Origin: Leucobacter sp. Psy1
GTDB lineage: Bacteria; Actinomycetota; Actinomycetes; Actinomycetales; Microbacteriaceae
Length of the DNA: 64,000 nt
Assembly (NCBI RefSeq): GCF_020096995.1
Contig: NZ_CP083692.1
Span: forward strand, 248,001-312,000
Direction: 5' to 3'
The notes beneath the pieces are model-generated. The model ran no database searches, was not told the origin of the DNA, and saw nothing but the letters and a program-made list of their open reading frames with translations. Below are positions 8,157 through 15,623 of the stretch, in pieces (position 1 is the stretch's first letter; every line of letters starts with the position of its first letter). A program made the translations under genes and the position numbers.

Positions 8157-9635
8157 GTGACCGAACCGTCCCCCAAGCGCGAGCCGAGTGCCGCCTACGA
8201 CCACCCCGTCTCGCCTCAGACCTCCGCGGGACACACGGCGGCAGTGCCATCGAAGCTGAGATCGCGGCACGTCATGATGATCACCCTCGGCGGGATCATC
8301 GGCGCGAGTCTCTTCGTCGGCTCGGGCAACGTCATTCGCTCGGTCGGCCCAGCCGCGATCCTCTCCTACCTCATCGGCGGACTCCTCGTCTTCCTCGCGA
8401 TGCGCATGCTCGGCGAGATGGCGGCCGCGCGACCCACCATCGGGTCGTTCATGGAGTACGCCAGGGTCGGCCTCGGCAACTGGGCTGCGTATCTCGTCGG
8501 CTGGCTGTACTGGTACTTCTGGGTGGGCGTACTCGCCTACGAGGCGGTGCTCGGCGGCGAGACGCTCCACGAGTGGTTCGCATTTCTCCCGTCGTGGACC
8601 TGGTCACTCATCCTGATCCTCGTCTTCATCATCACCAACGCGATTTCGGTGCGCACGTTCGGTGAGGTCGAGTTCTGGCTCGCGAGCATCAAGGTGCTCG
8701 CGATCGTCGTCTTCCTGGGCGCCGGGCTGCTGTTCGTTCTCGGACTCTGGCCGAACGCGACGTTCTCCGTGCCGAACCTCTGGGAACACGGTGGGTTCGC
8801 GCCGAACGGATACGGTATCGCCTTCACCGGTGTGGCTCTCGTGATCTTCTCGTACTTCGGCACCGAGATCGCGGTGATGGCCGCCGCAGAATCGGAGGAC
8901 CCCGCGAAGGGGATCCGCCAGGCCACGAGCACCGTGATCTGGCGAATTCTGCTCTTCTTCGTCGGAGCGGTCCTCATCATCGTCATGGCCGTGCCGTGGG
9001 ATGAGCTGCCCGAGCCGGTGAACGTGGCTGCGGCACCGTTCACGTACGTGTTCTCGCTGCTCGGACTGCCAGGCGCCGCGGTGGTCATGCAGCTCATCAT
9101 CTTCACCGCCGTCATCTCGGTCCTGAACTCGGGCCTGTACTCGGCGTCGCGAATGTTCGCCGCGCTCGCGGATCAGGGATTCGCCCCGAAGTTCATCGCC
9201 CAACGATCGAAGAACGGCGTGCCGCTCTGGGCGCTCGTCGCTTCGACCAGCGGCGCGATCGTCGCCACGATCGTGAATTTCGCCGCTCCGGACTCGGGTG
9301 TCTTCGACTTCATCATGAACTCGGCAGGACTGGTAGCGCTGTTCGTCTACGTCTTCATCGCACTGACGCAGATGCGCCTCCGCCAGAAGATGTCTCCGGA
9401 GGAGGTCTCCGGGCTGCAGCTGAAGATGTGGCTCCACCCGTGGCTGAACATTCTGCTGATCGTGGCGATTGCCGGAGTGCTCGTCGTCATGCTCTCCAGC
9501 GAGGATGGTCGCACGCAGGTCTGGACGAGCCTCATCGCGACGGGAGTGCTCATCGTCTGCTGGCCTTTTGTGCGACGAAATCTGGCGAAGCGCTCAGCCC
9601 TCCGACCGGACGCGCAGGTTCAATCGAACGGTTGA
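8157..9635 (+). CDS. Amino acid permease (APC superfamily, AAT/GABA permease type)
   Basis: 492 residues from the GTG at 8157 with GAGAGAAG upstream (GTG at 8100 is in frame but would add an unlikely basic extension overlapping the erm promoter region). About twelve membrane helices. Helix 1 has the substrate-binding GGIIGASLFVGSG loop, and the PAAILSYLIGG and RMLGEMAAARPTIGSFMEYA motifs are those of AnsP/GabP/CycA-like H+ symporters. Divergent from erm. The specific amino acid cannot be read from sequence. Confidence 0.9.
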   Translation: MTEPSPKREPSAAYDHPVSPQTSAGHTAAVPSKLRSRHVMMITLGGIIGASLFVGSGNVIRSVGPAAILSYLIGGLLVFLAMRMLGEMAAARPTIGSFMEYARVGLGNWAAYLVGWLYWYFWVGVLAYEAVLGGETLHEWFAFLPSWTWSLILILVFIITNAISVRTFGEVEFWLASIKVLAIVVFLGAGLLFVLGLWPNATFSVPNLWEHGGFAPNGYGIAFTGVALVIFSYFGTEIAVMAAAESEDPAKGIRQATSTVIWRILLFFVGAVLIIVMAVPWDELPEPVNVAAAPFTYVFSLLGLPGAAVVMQLIIFTAVISVLNSGLYSASRMFAALADQGFAPKFIAQRSKNGVPLWALVASTSGAIVATIVNFAAPDSGVFDFIMNSAGLVALFVYVFIALTQMRLRQKMSPEEVSGLQLKMWLHPWLNILLIVAIAGVLVVMLSSEDGRTQVWTSLIATGVLIVCWPFVRRNLAKRSALRPDAQVQSNG

Positions 9636-9636
9636 G
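9619..9636. promoter_or_regulatory. 18-bp palindromic operator candidate, copy 1
   Basis: TTCAATCGAACGGTTGAG overlaps the end of the permease gene and lies 79 bases before the ankyrin lipoprotein at 9715. It matches 15 of 18 bases of the perfect palindrome at 12493-12510. The right arm supplies a TTGAGG -35-like box with a weak -10 (around 9656-9663). Candidate target of the LuxR-type regulator at 10657. Confidence 0.5.
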
Positions 9637-9714
9637 GCAGCCCCTTGGCGGCGGCCCTAGTCTGGCGAAGGATCGAGCGACCCGCGTTCGGCCGAGACCT
9701 GGAGGAGCGCTGTC

Positions 9715-10647
9715 ATGCCGTCACACCGCCGCGTGAGAGGCGTGAGCTGGAGCCTCGTGATCCTGGGCGTCGGACTTGTGGGGTGCGCCCCTGAGTATGG
9801 CGATCCTGCCCCCGCAGCCGGCGCGGCTGCGTCGGCTCCGATCGACGAGAACGAGCAGTTGGGCCAGGACCCTGGGGCTGCGGCCGATACTGCACTGTCG
9901 ACAGATGCGGGGGCCAGCGGTTCGGAGGAAGGCGCTCCCGAGAACCCGGGGCTCTCCCAGAGCGAGCTCGACGAGCGTCTGCGCTGGGCCGTGTGGGGCA
10001 ACGACCTCGATACCGCCGCGCAGCTCATCGAGTGGGGTGCCGACGTGAACGCGCAGGACAGCACGCAGCAGTCCGCCTTTCTCATCGCTACGAGCGAGGG
10101 GCGGGACGAGCTGCTGCGCCTCACCCTCGAGCACGGTGCTGACGTCGCCGATCTCGACAGCTGGAACGGCACCGGCCTGATCCGTGCTGCCGAACGCGGG
10201 CACTGGGACGTGGCGGGAACCCTCATCCGAGCGGGAGTCGACATGCATCATGTGAACCGCGTCGGCTATCAGGCGATCCACGAGGCGGTGATCTTCGGGC
10301 GTGACGATCCGACCTATCACGCCGCGGTCCGCGTGCTCGTCGCAGGGGGAGCGAGCCTCACCACGCCATCGGTCACGGAGGGGCAGACTCCGTTGCAGAT
10401 GGCGCAGAGCCGGGGGTTTTCAGAGCAGATCCGGATTCTCGAGGCACTGGACCGCGAAGCGCCCGAGCACCCAGAAGCCGCCCTGCTGGCGTCCGCGGCA
10501 TCGGGTGACGCGGACGCCCTGACGCTCGCACTGCGAGCCGGGGCGGCGGTCGACACGCGCGACCCCGAGGGGCGCACGGCGCTCGACATCGCGGAGGACG
10601 GGGGCAACCTCGCCGCGGCGACGGTGCTGCGCGCGCTCGGAGCATGA
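9715..10647 (+). CDS. Ankyrin-repeat lipoprotein (first copy)
   Basis: 310 residues with a lipoprotein signal peptide ending in LVGC (lipid-modified Cys24), a low-complexity Ala/Asp/Glu linker to about residue 85, then about six ankyrin repeats, recognisable by units such as LIEWGADVNAQD, LEHGADVADLD, LIRAGVDMHHVN and LRAGAAVDTRD. The protein should sit on the outer face of the membrane and bind a partner protein. The related protein at 13181 has the same plan. Flanks, with that gene, a SenS/SenR-like system and a HbpS-like lipoprotein. A role like periplasmic AnkB in peroxide defence is only inference. Confidence 0.85.
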   Translation: MPSHRRVRGVSWSLVILGVGLVGCAPEYGDPAPAAGAAASAPIDENEQLGQDPGAAADTALSTDAGASGSEEGAPENPGLSQSELDERLRWAVWGNDLDTAAQLIEWGADVNAQDSTQQSAFLIATSEGRDELLRLTLEHGADVADLDSWNGTGLIRAAERGHWDVAGTLIRAGVDMHHVNRVGYQAIHEAVIFGRDDPTYHAAVRVLVAGGASLTTPSVTEGQTPLQMAQSRGFSEQIRILEALDREAPEHPEAALLASAASGDADALTLALRAGAAVDTRDPEGRTALDIAEDGGNLAAATVLRALGA

Positions 10648-10656
10648 GGCGGCGGG

Positions 10657-11283
10657 TCAGAGCCGGATGAGTCCGCGCTTGACGGCCGTCGCGATCGCGG
10701 TCTGTCGATTGTCGGCGCGCAGTTTGATGAACGCGTGGTGCAGGTGGGTCTTCACGGTCGCCTCGCTCACGAGAAGTGTCCGGGCGAGATCGCGGTTCGA
10801 GAGCCCGGCCGCCGCGAGTTCGAGCACTTCGAGTTCACGGCTCGTGAGTGCGTCGTCTGGTCGCTGCATGCGGTCGAGCAGCCTCGCGGCGATCGGTCCG
10901 GCGATCGCCGCAGATCCTGCCGCTGCTGAGCGGATCGCGCTGAACAGTGCCGATGGGCGGCTGTCCTTGACGAGGTACCCCACGGCTCCTGCCTCGACCA
11001 TCCGGACGATGTCGGCGTCCGAGTCGAACGCGGTGAATGCGACGACGCGCGTCTCGGGGCTGGCCGCGAGCAGGCGTCGAGTAGTGGCGGGCCCGTCCTC
11101 GTTGTCCGGCCCGAGGTCGAGGTCGACCAGGGCGACGTCGGCCTGCTCCCGGGCTGCCGCGGTGACCGCTTCTGCGGGGTCGCCGGTCTCCGCGACGACG
11201 GTGAAGTCTGGCTGCGTTTCGAGGAGTGCGCGAGTTCCGTGCCTGAGGACGGGATGGTCGTCGAGGAGCAGGATTCGGATCAC
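10657..11283 (-). CDS. NarL/LuxR-family response regulator (SenR-like)
   Basis: 208 residues from a GTG at 11283 that overlaps the kinase stop (GTGA). Receiver domain with LLLDDHP at residues 5-11, phospho-acceptor Asp54 in VALVDLDLG and conserved Lys in YLVKDSR; a LuxR HTH follows (LTSRELEVLELAAAGLSNRD, then EATVKTHLHHAF). It forms a two-component pair with the kinase upstream. The nearby HbpS-like lipoprotein makes a SenR-type role in haem/redox signalling likely by context. The 18-bp palindromes at 9619 and 12493 are the best candidates for its binding sites. Confidence 0.9.
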   Translation of the reverse strand: MIRILLLDDHPVLRHGTRALLETQPDFTVVAETGDPAEAVTAAAREQADVALVDLDLGPDNEDGPATTRRLLAASPETRVVAFTAFDSDADIVRMVEAGAVGYLVKDSRPSALFSAIRSAAAGSAAIAGPIAARLLDRMQRPDDALTSRELEVLELAAAGLSNRDLARTLLVSEATVKTHLHHAFIKLRADNRQTAIATAVKRGLIRL

Positions 11284-12458
11284 GTTGTCTCCCCGTCACG
11301 GGAGGCGACGGGCACGACCCCGGCGATCACGGTACCGCGTCCGGGAGCTGACTCGACCGTGAACGTGCCTCCGAGGCTTTCGACGCGCCACGCCATCGCG
11401 CGCAATCCGTAGCCGGTGGTGTCGACGCGTACCTGCTCCGGATCGAATCCCGCCCCGTCGTCGGCGATGTCGATGCTGACGGCTCGGTCGAAGTAGGTGA
11501 GCGTGACCCGAGTTGCGGACGCCGAGGCGTGCTTGCCCGCGTTGAGCAGCGCCTCCTGCGCCACGCGCAGCAGCGCGTGGACGACCTCAGCGTCGAGGGA
11601 AGTTTCGGTGCCGACGACGGCGAGCTCGGCACCCTGCTCCGCTGCCAGGGCGCCGATCTCCGTCGTCAGTGACGTGCGGTCTTGCGGGCTCGCGAGGCCG
11701 TGCATGAGCTGCCGGGTCTCGACGAGTGCCTCGCGCAGGATCTCGCGGGCCCCCACTGTCGTCTCACCGCCGCTGCCGTCGCTCGGGTCGCTCGACTCGA
11801 GCAGCAGCAGAGCGCTCGCCGTGCGCTGGACGACCGTGTCGTGCAGTTCGCTCGCCACTCGGTGGCGCTCGGCGAGTGCTCCGGCCTCTCGCTCGGACCG
11901 GGCGAGCTGCTCCTGGGTGCTGAGGAGATCGATATTCAGTCGGCGTCGATTCTCCAGCGCTCGCTCGAGTGCGTCGACGGCGAGCGACAGCATGAGTCCT
12001 CCGAAGAACGGTCCGAGTACGAGACCGAGATCCTCACCGTTCGACATGAAGAAGAGTCCGGTGCTGACCGCGACCACGAGCATGGCGCTGCCGATCATGG
12101 CGGTCCGGCGCCCGAGGACCCGGTGGAGGGCGAAGAAGAGGGGGAACGCGCACCAGCCGAATGAAGGTGCGAGCACCGCGAGCGGCAGCCACAAGGCGAC
12201 GGCAAACACGATGCCGAGGCGGCTGCGGCGCGGACCCGGCCGGGCGACCGCGCCGAGCGCGTAGGCGAGACCCGAGCCGATGCCGAGGGCGAGCACCGTT
12301 GCGCCGACGGTGTCGAACGGGTGGTACGAGAAGTACCGGACCGCGCAGACCACGAGCAGCACGGCGAAACCGATGTCGACCGACACGTGCATCGCCGCGA
12401 GCGGGCGGTCCGGGCTTGCGGACTCAGCGGTGCGCTGCCGGTGCGGGGAATCGATCAT
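11280..12458 (-). CDS. Sensor histidine kinase, NarL group (SenS-like)
   Basis: About 392 residues if translated from the ATG at 12458, where AAGGAG abuts the start directly; an inner ATG (residue 23) is an alternative. Five hydrophobic segments occupy residues about 27-160, followed by a coiled linker and a HisKA_3 domain with His206 in ASELHDTVVQ. The HATPase domain has LLRVAQEALLNAGKHA (N-box), DDGAGFDP and GYGLRAMAWRVESLGG (G-box), then GRGTVIAGVVPV. Five membrane segments plus a NarL-type regulator and a divergent HbpS-like gene match the Streptomyces HbpS-SenS-SenR system; orthology is inferred, not shown. Confidence 0.85.
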   Translation of the reverse strand: MIDSPHRQRTAESASPDRPLAAMHVSVDIGFAVLLVVCAVRYFSYHPFDTVGATVLALGIGSGLAYALGAVARPGPRRSRLGIVFAVALWLPLAVLAPSFGWCAFPLFFALHRVLGRRTAMIGSAMLVVAVSTGLFFMSNGEDLGLVLGPFFGGLMLSLAVDALERALENRRRLNIDLLSTQEQLARSEREAGALAERHRVASELHDTVVQRTASALLLLESSDPSDGSGGETTVGAREILREALVETRQLMHGLASPQDRTSLTTEIGALAAEQGAELAVVGTETSLDAEVVHALLRVAQEALLNAGKHASASATRVTLTYFDRAVSIDIADDGAGFDPEQVRVDTTGYGLRAMAWRVESLGGTFTVESAPGRGTVIAGVVPVASRDGETT

Positions 12459-12492
12459 CTCCTTCAGTATCGGGTACCGACGTCTGGAACGC

Positions 12493-12510
12493 CTCAACCG
12501 ATCGGTTGAG
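12493..12510. promoter_or_regulatory. Perfect 18-bp palindrome, operator candidate, copy 2
   Basis: CTCAACCGATCGGTTGAG is its own reverse complement and lies between the divergent kinase (start 12458) and the HbpS-like lipoprotein (start 12609). A near copy sits before the ankyrin lipoprotein at 9715. TTGAGA in the right arm can act as a -35 box for the rightward genes. Likely site for autoregulation by the adjacent response regulator. Confidence 0.55.
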
Positions 12511-12608
12511 AGCAGAGGATCCATACCGTTGATGTGCGAGGAGCCCGGCGGCGCGAGGCTGGATTCCAGGTCGAAACCGAGACCACCATCACTCGTGAGG
12601 AGTTCATC

Positions 12609-13181
12609 ATGCAGCACGCGCGCACACTCGCCCCCACCGTTCTCGTCCTGGCACTCGGAGGTGCACTGGCCCTCGCCGGCTGCGCACCGTCGGCCGGAGG
12701 CGAAAGTACGGCGGATGACGCAGCGAGCGACGCCGCCGCGGCCGTCGAAGTCGCGGAGTCGAACACGGTAAGCAGTCAGCGACTGACCGCTGCGACCGCT
12801 GCGACGGCCGCACAAGCCGCTTTGGCGCAGTGCGCCGCAGACGACCTCGGCTTCGTGTCGGTCGCGGTCGTCGACCGGCAGGGCGAGCTCCAGGCCTTCG
12901 TGCGGGGCGACAACGCGGCTCAGCACACGGTGGACGCCTCGCGGCAGAAGGCGTACACGGCTGCCGCGTTCGGGGCGGACACGAGCGACCTCGTAGAGCG
13001 CGCCGACGAGAACCAGCTTCACCGTCTTCCGGGGACCCTGTTCATGCCGGGCGGGGTGTCCGTGAAACTGGGGGACGCCTCGATCGCCGGTATCGGGGTG
13101 GGTGGGGCGCCGTCCGGCATGGACGATCAGACCTGCGCTGCTGCCGGTCTCGCGGCGATCCAGGATGAGGTCGCGGGCTGA
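12609..13181 (+). CDS. HbpS/GlcG-like haem-binding family lipoprotein
   Basis: 190 residues from the ATG at 12609 with GTGAGGAG upstream. A lipoprotein signal ends at LAGC (Cys25); after an acidic linker comes a DUF336/GlcG-type domain (residues about 57-190) with the family signatures SVAVVDRQGELQAFVR, ASRQKAYTAAAF, FMPGGVSVKL and GGAPSGMDDQTCAAAGL. In Streptomyces reticuli the extracellular HbpS binds haem and signals to the SenS kinase; here the protein is tethered and divergent from a SenS-like kinase. Its stop overlaps the start of the ankyrin lipoprotein (TGATG), so both are made together. Confidence 0.82.
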   Translation: MQHARTLAPTVLVLALGGALALAGCAPSAGGESTADDAASDAAAAVEVAESNTVSSQRLTAATAATAAQAALAQCAADDLGFVSVAVVDRQGELQAFVRGDNAAQHTVDASRQKAYTAAAFGADTSDLVERADENQLHRLPGTLFMPGGVSVKLGDASIAGIGVGGAPSGMDDQTCAAAGLAAIQDEVAG

Positions 13182-13954
13182 TGAGGTCTCGCGGATCTGC
13201 GTCGGCCGGGAGTACGCTCGTGGTGTTCGCCGTGGCACTTCCGCTCCTCAGCGGATGCACCCCCTCCACGGCCGCCGACCCGAGTCTGGAGAGATCCGTG
13301 AGCAGCCCTGCACCGAATGACGCTCCGAACAACGCGGAGCGCAGCGAGGTCGACCGGGCTGCCGCCACGCTGGCGCTGCAGGATGCTGTGGAGGCGGGCG
13401 ACCTCGATGGTGCGTCCGCCGCCATCGCAGGCGGAGCAGACCTCGAGGTGCGGGGCGACGGCGGGCGCACCCCGCTCGTCGTCGCGACGAAATCTCGACA
13501 GACGGCGCTCGCCGTGCGGCTGCTGGAGGCCGGCGCCGACCCGAATGCGCAGGACAACATGCAGGACTCCGCGTTCCTGTACGCGGGCGCCGAGGGCCTG
13601 GACGAGATCCTCACCGCGACGCTGGAACACGGAGCCGATGTGGCCTCGACGAACCGGTTCGGCGGTACTGCCCTGATCCCGGCGTCCGAGCACGGCCACG
13701 TCAGCACGGTCGAGATACTGATCGCCGCCGGAGTGCCCCTCGACCACGTCAACAACCTCGGCTGGACGGCGCTGCACGAGGCGATCGTGCTCGGCACGGG
13801 CAGTGCGGATCACGTGCGGGTCGTGCGCGCGCTGCTCGACGCCGGGGCCGATCCGACGCTCCCTGATGGCAACGGTGTAGCTCCCCGAGACCTCGCCATC
13901 TCTCACGGGTACGCGAATATCGTCGCCGAGCTCGATCGGGCGGATCGTAACTGA
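13181..13954 (+). CDS. Ankyrin-repeat lipoprotein (second copy)
   Basis: 257 residues. The signal peptide ends at LLSGC (Cys26) and is followed by a short linker and five or so ankyrin repeats (AIAGGADLEVRGD, LLEAGADPNAQDN, LEHGADVASTN, LIAAGVPLDHVN, LLDAGADPTLPD). It resembles the product of 9715 in plan and in individual repeat spacing (both have NAQD followed by QxSAFL). Translationally coupled to the HbpS-like gene, which suggests that the two lipoproteins work together at the outer membrane face. Confidence 0.87.
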   Translation: MRSRGSASAGSTLVVFAVALPLLSGCTPSTAADPSLERSVSSPAPNDAPNNAERSEVDRAAATLALQDAVEAGDLDGASAAIAGGADLEVRGDGGRTPLVVATKSRQTALAVRLLEAGADPNAQDNMQDSAFLYAGAEGLDEILTATLEHGADVASTNRFGGTALIPASEHGHVSTVEILIAAGVPLDHVNNLGWTALHEAIVLGTGSADHVRVVRALLDAGADPTLPDGNGVAPRDLAISHGYANIVAELDRADRN

Positions 13955-13965
13955 GCGATGAAACG

Positions 13966-14682
13966 TCAGTCGCGAGCGGCCGCCAGCTGGAACTCGACGA
14001 ATCCATCCGGTTCCACTGAGACGAATCCGAGGTTCGGAGCTTCGACGCCGTAGTCGGCGAAGGTGATCGGGATCGATCCGGCGATCTGCGCGGTCTCGCC
14101 GTCGCTCGTGAGTTGGATGGCGGCGGTCACGGTCTGCGTTTCGCCGGCGATCGTGAGCTCGCCGGTGGCATCGGTCTCAACGACCTGCCCGGAGTCAGGA
14201 GCGGCATCGAGCGTCACGGGCTCGGTCAGTACGAACGTCGCCTCGGGGAACTCGTCGGTGCGGAGCGCCTGGCCCCGGAAGTACTCGTCACGGTTCTCGC
14301 TGTCGGTCGCGATCGACGCGACATCGACGGTAATCTCCGCCGCGTCGAGCGTGAGGCCGTCCCCACCGATCGTGAGGGTCCCGTCGACCTGGTCGGTGCG
14401 CCCGGTGACGGTGACGTCCGTCCCGTTCAGGACTTCGTCGACGCGATACCCGGCCTCTGATCCTTCGGTCACGGTCCAGTCGCCGACGAGAGCGGCGGGG
14501 TCGAGTGCGCCGCTCTCTCCGCCGTCGGTCGTCGACGGTTCCGGGGCGGTGACCGTCGGCGTGTCAGCGGCCGGCGCTGCCACGAGGTCGCGGTAAATGA
14601 TAGGCCCGGCGATTGCCGCCGCAATGCCGAGCACGAGCACGGCGGCGCCCACGCTGATCCAGATCTTGTGCGACTTCTTCAT
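13966..14682 (-). CDS. YceI family protein, membrane-anchored
   Basis: 238 residues. Residues about 7-29 form one uncleaved membrane helix (MKKSHKIWISVGAAVLVLG), then a Thr/Pro/Glu-rich linker, then a YceI lipocalin-like domain from about residue 64. Family marks: DGTLTIGGDGLTLDAAEITVD, the REN-like SENRDEYFRGQALRTDEFP segment, TGELTIAGETQTVT and a C-terminal strand. YceI proteins bind isoprenoid or amphiphilic lipids. The gene is convergent with the ankyrin lipoprotein (11-bp gap). Confidence 0.88.
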   Translation of the reverse strand: MKKSHKIWISVGAAVLVLGIAAAIAGPIIYRDLVAAPAADTPTVTAPEPSTTDGGESGALDPAALVGDWTVTEGSEAGYRVDEVLNGTDVTVTGRTDQVDGTLTIGGDGLTLDAAEITVDVASIATDSENRDEYFRGQALRTDEFPEATFVLTEPVTLDAAPDSGQVVETDATGELTIAGETQTVTAAIQLTSDGETAQIAGSIPITFADYGVEAPNLGFVSVEPDGFVEFQLAAARD

Positions 14683-14729
14683 GACGGGCTCCTCGGGTGA
14701 GTTGGGCGCGGACTGAGGGGGCCTTTATA

Positions 14730-14745
14730 GGTTGTCGGGTCAACC
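14730..14745. promoter_or_regulatory. Inverted repeat in divergent YceI/unknown gene region
   Basis: GGTTG-N6-CAACC lies 48 bases before the yceI-like start, next to a TATAAA-like box on the minus strand (near 14724-14729). A TATACT box (14822-14827) lies on the plus strand before the gene at 14861. The 178-bp gap therefore looks like a divergent promoter region; the binding protein is unknown. Confidence 0.3.
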
Positions 14746-14860
14746 TCCGAAAGTGGCAGGTAACCTCTGTGAGTCCTATCCACTGCTCCCGACGGCACTC
14801 GAATCGTGTCAACCATGCACCTATACTTTGGCACCAAGGGGAGAGATGCGAGGTGCGCCC

Positions 14861-15322
14861 ATGGTCGAGAATCACACGATGGAGCGCCGGCGCCCGAAAG
14901 GTGCGGTCACCATTGCCATCGCGGCCGTCGCCATTCTCGTGATCGGTGGGGCGATCGTGTTCGGCGTCACTCAGATGACGGGAAACGGTAATGATGCTTC
15001 GCCCGGGTCGGGCGGGAGCGCCACTGAGGAACCGTCGCCGACGCAGACCGACGATGCGAGCGGGGGCGCCGGCGAGATGGAGGAAGACGTGCAGAGTTCA
15101 GGCGAGAGCGATTCGGGAAGCGCTGAGGCGCAGGGAACGACTCCTCTGACGAAGCAGGTGCTCGACCGCCCCATGAGTGGTCAGGAGGCGATTGACTCGC
15201 TCGGCGATGACATCGACCTCGTGGCGAGTCGCAACGGCAAGACGGTGGAAGAGATGAAAGAGTTCCTTCTCAAGAATCCGAGTGCTCAGGTCTCACCGAA
15301 CGGGTTCGTCTCGCTCCCGTGA
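14861..15322 (+). CDS. Hypothetical single-pass membrane protein
   Basis: 153 residues from the ATG at 14861 (GAGGTG six bases upstream); an in-frame ATG at 14846 with AAGGGGAG close by is possible. A basic N-terminus and one helix at about 15-36 are followed by a Ser/Gly/Glu-rich linker and a compact C-terminal segment of about 55 residues (from LTKQVLDRPMSGQEAIDSLG to the end) that is predicted helical and outside the cell. I do not recognise it. Confidence 0.7.
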   Translation: MVENHTMERRRPKGAVTIAIAAVAILVIGGAIVFGVTQMTGNGNDASPGSGGSATEEPSPTQTDDASGGAGEMEEDVQSSGESDSGSAEAQGTTPLTKQVLDRPMSGQEAIDSLGDDIDLVASRNGKTVEEMKEFLLKNPSAQVSPNGFVSLP

Positions 15323-15428
15323 CTCGAGGGAGTCGCTCGGAGAGGTGACGACTTTATATGCCTACTTTCGCAGGCGTGAGCGAGCGCGAAATCACGCATG
15401 AACTGATCTTTAGGTGCAATACGCAACG

Positions 15429-15458
15429 CTTGAAAGTTACTTGAAAGTAATAACTTTC
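15429..15458. promoter_or_regulatory. Repeated operator-like motif in the long gap before the protease gene
   Basis: The 301-bp gap 15323-15623 has no gene. It holds CTTGAAAGT twice (15429-15437 and 15440-15448), 11 bases apart, i.e. one helical turn, and the second copy forms an inverted repeat GAAAGT-AATA-ACTTTC (15443-15458). This AT-rich cluster in GC-rich DNA suggests a cooperative regulator site and promoter for the protease gene. Confidence 0.45.
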
Positions 15459-15623
15459 TTGCGATCAGCGTTCGTTCAGGTTACTTTGGCTTGCGGTGCC
15501 TGGTGCTTGCATTGGGTGTCGCCCGGAGGCCCCTTCGGGCACGCGCGACGAACTACGGACCGACCGGCTCGTGTCTCTCGCGTACTGACGTACGAATGCC
15601 TACACATTGAGGAAACAGCACAC

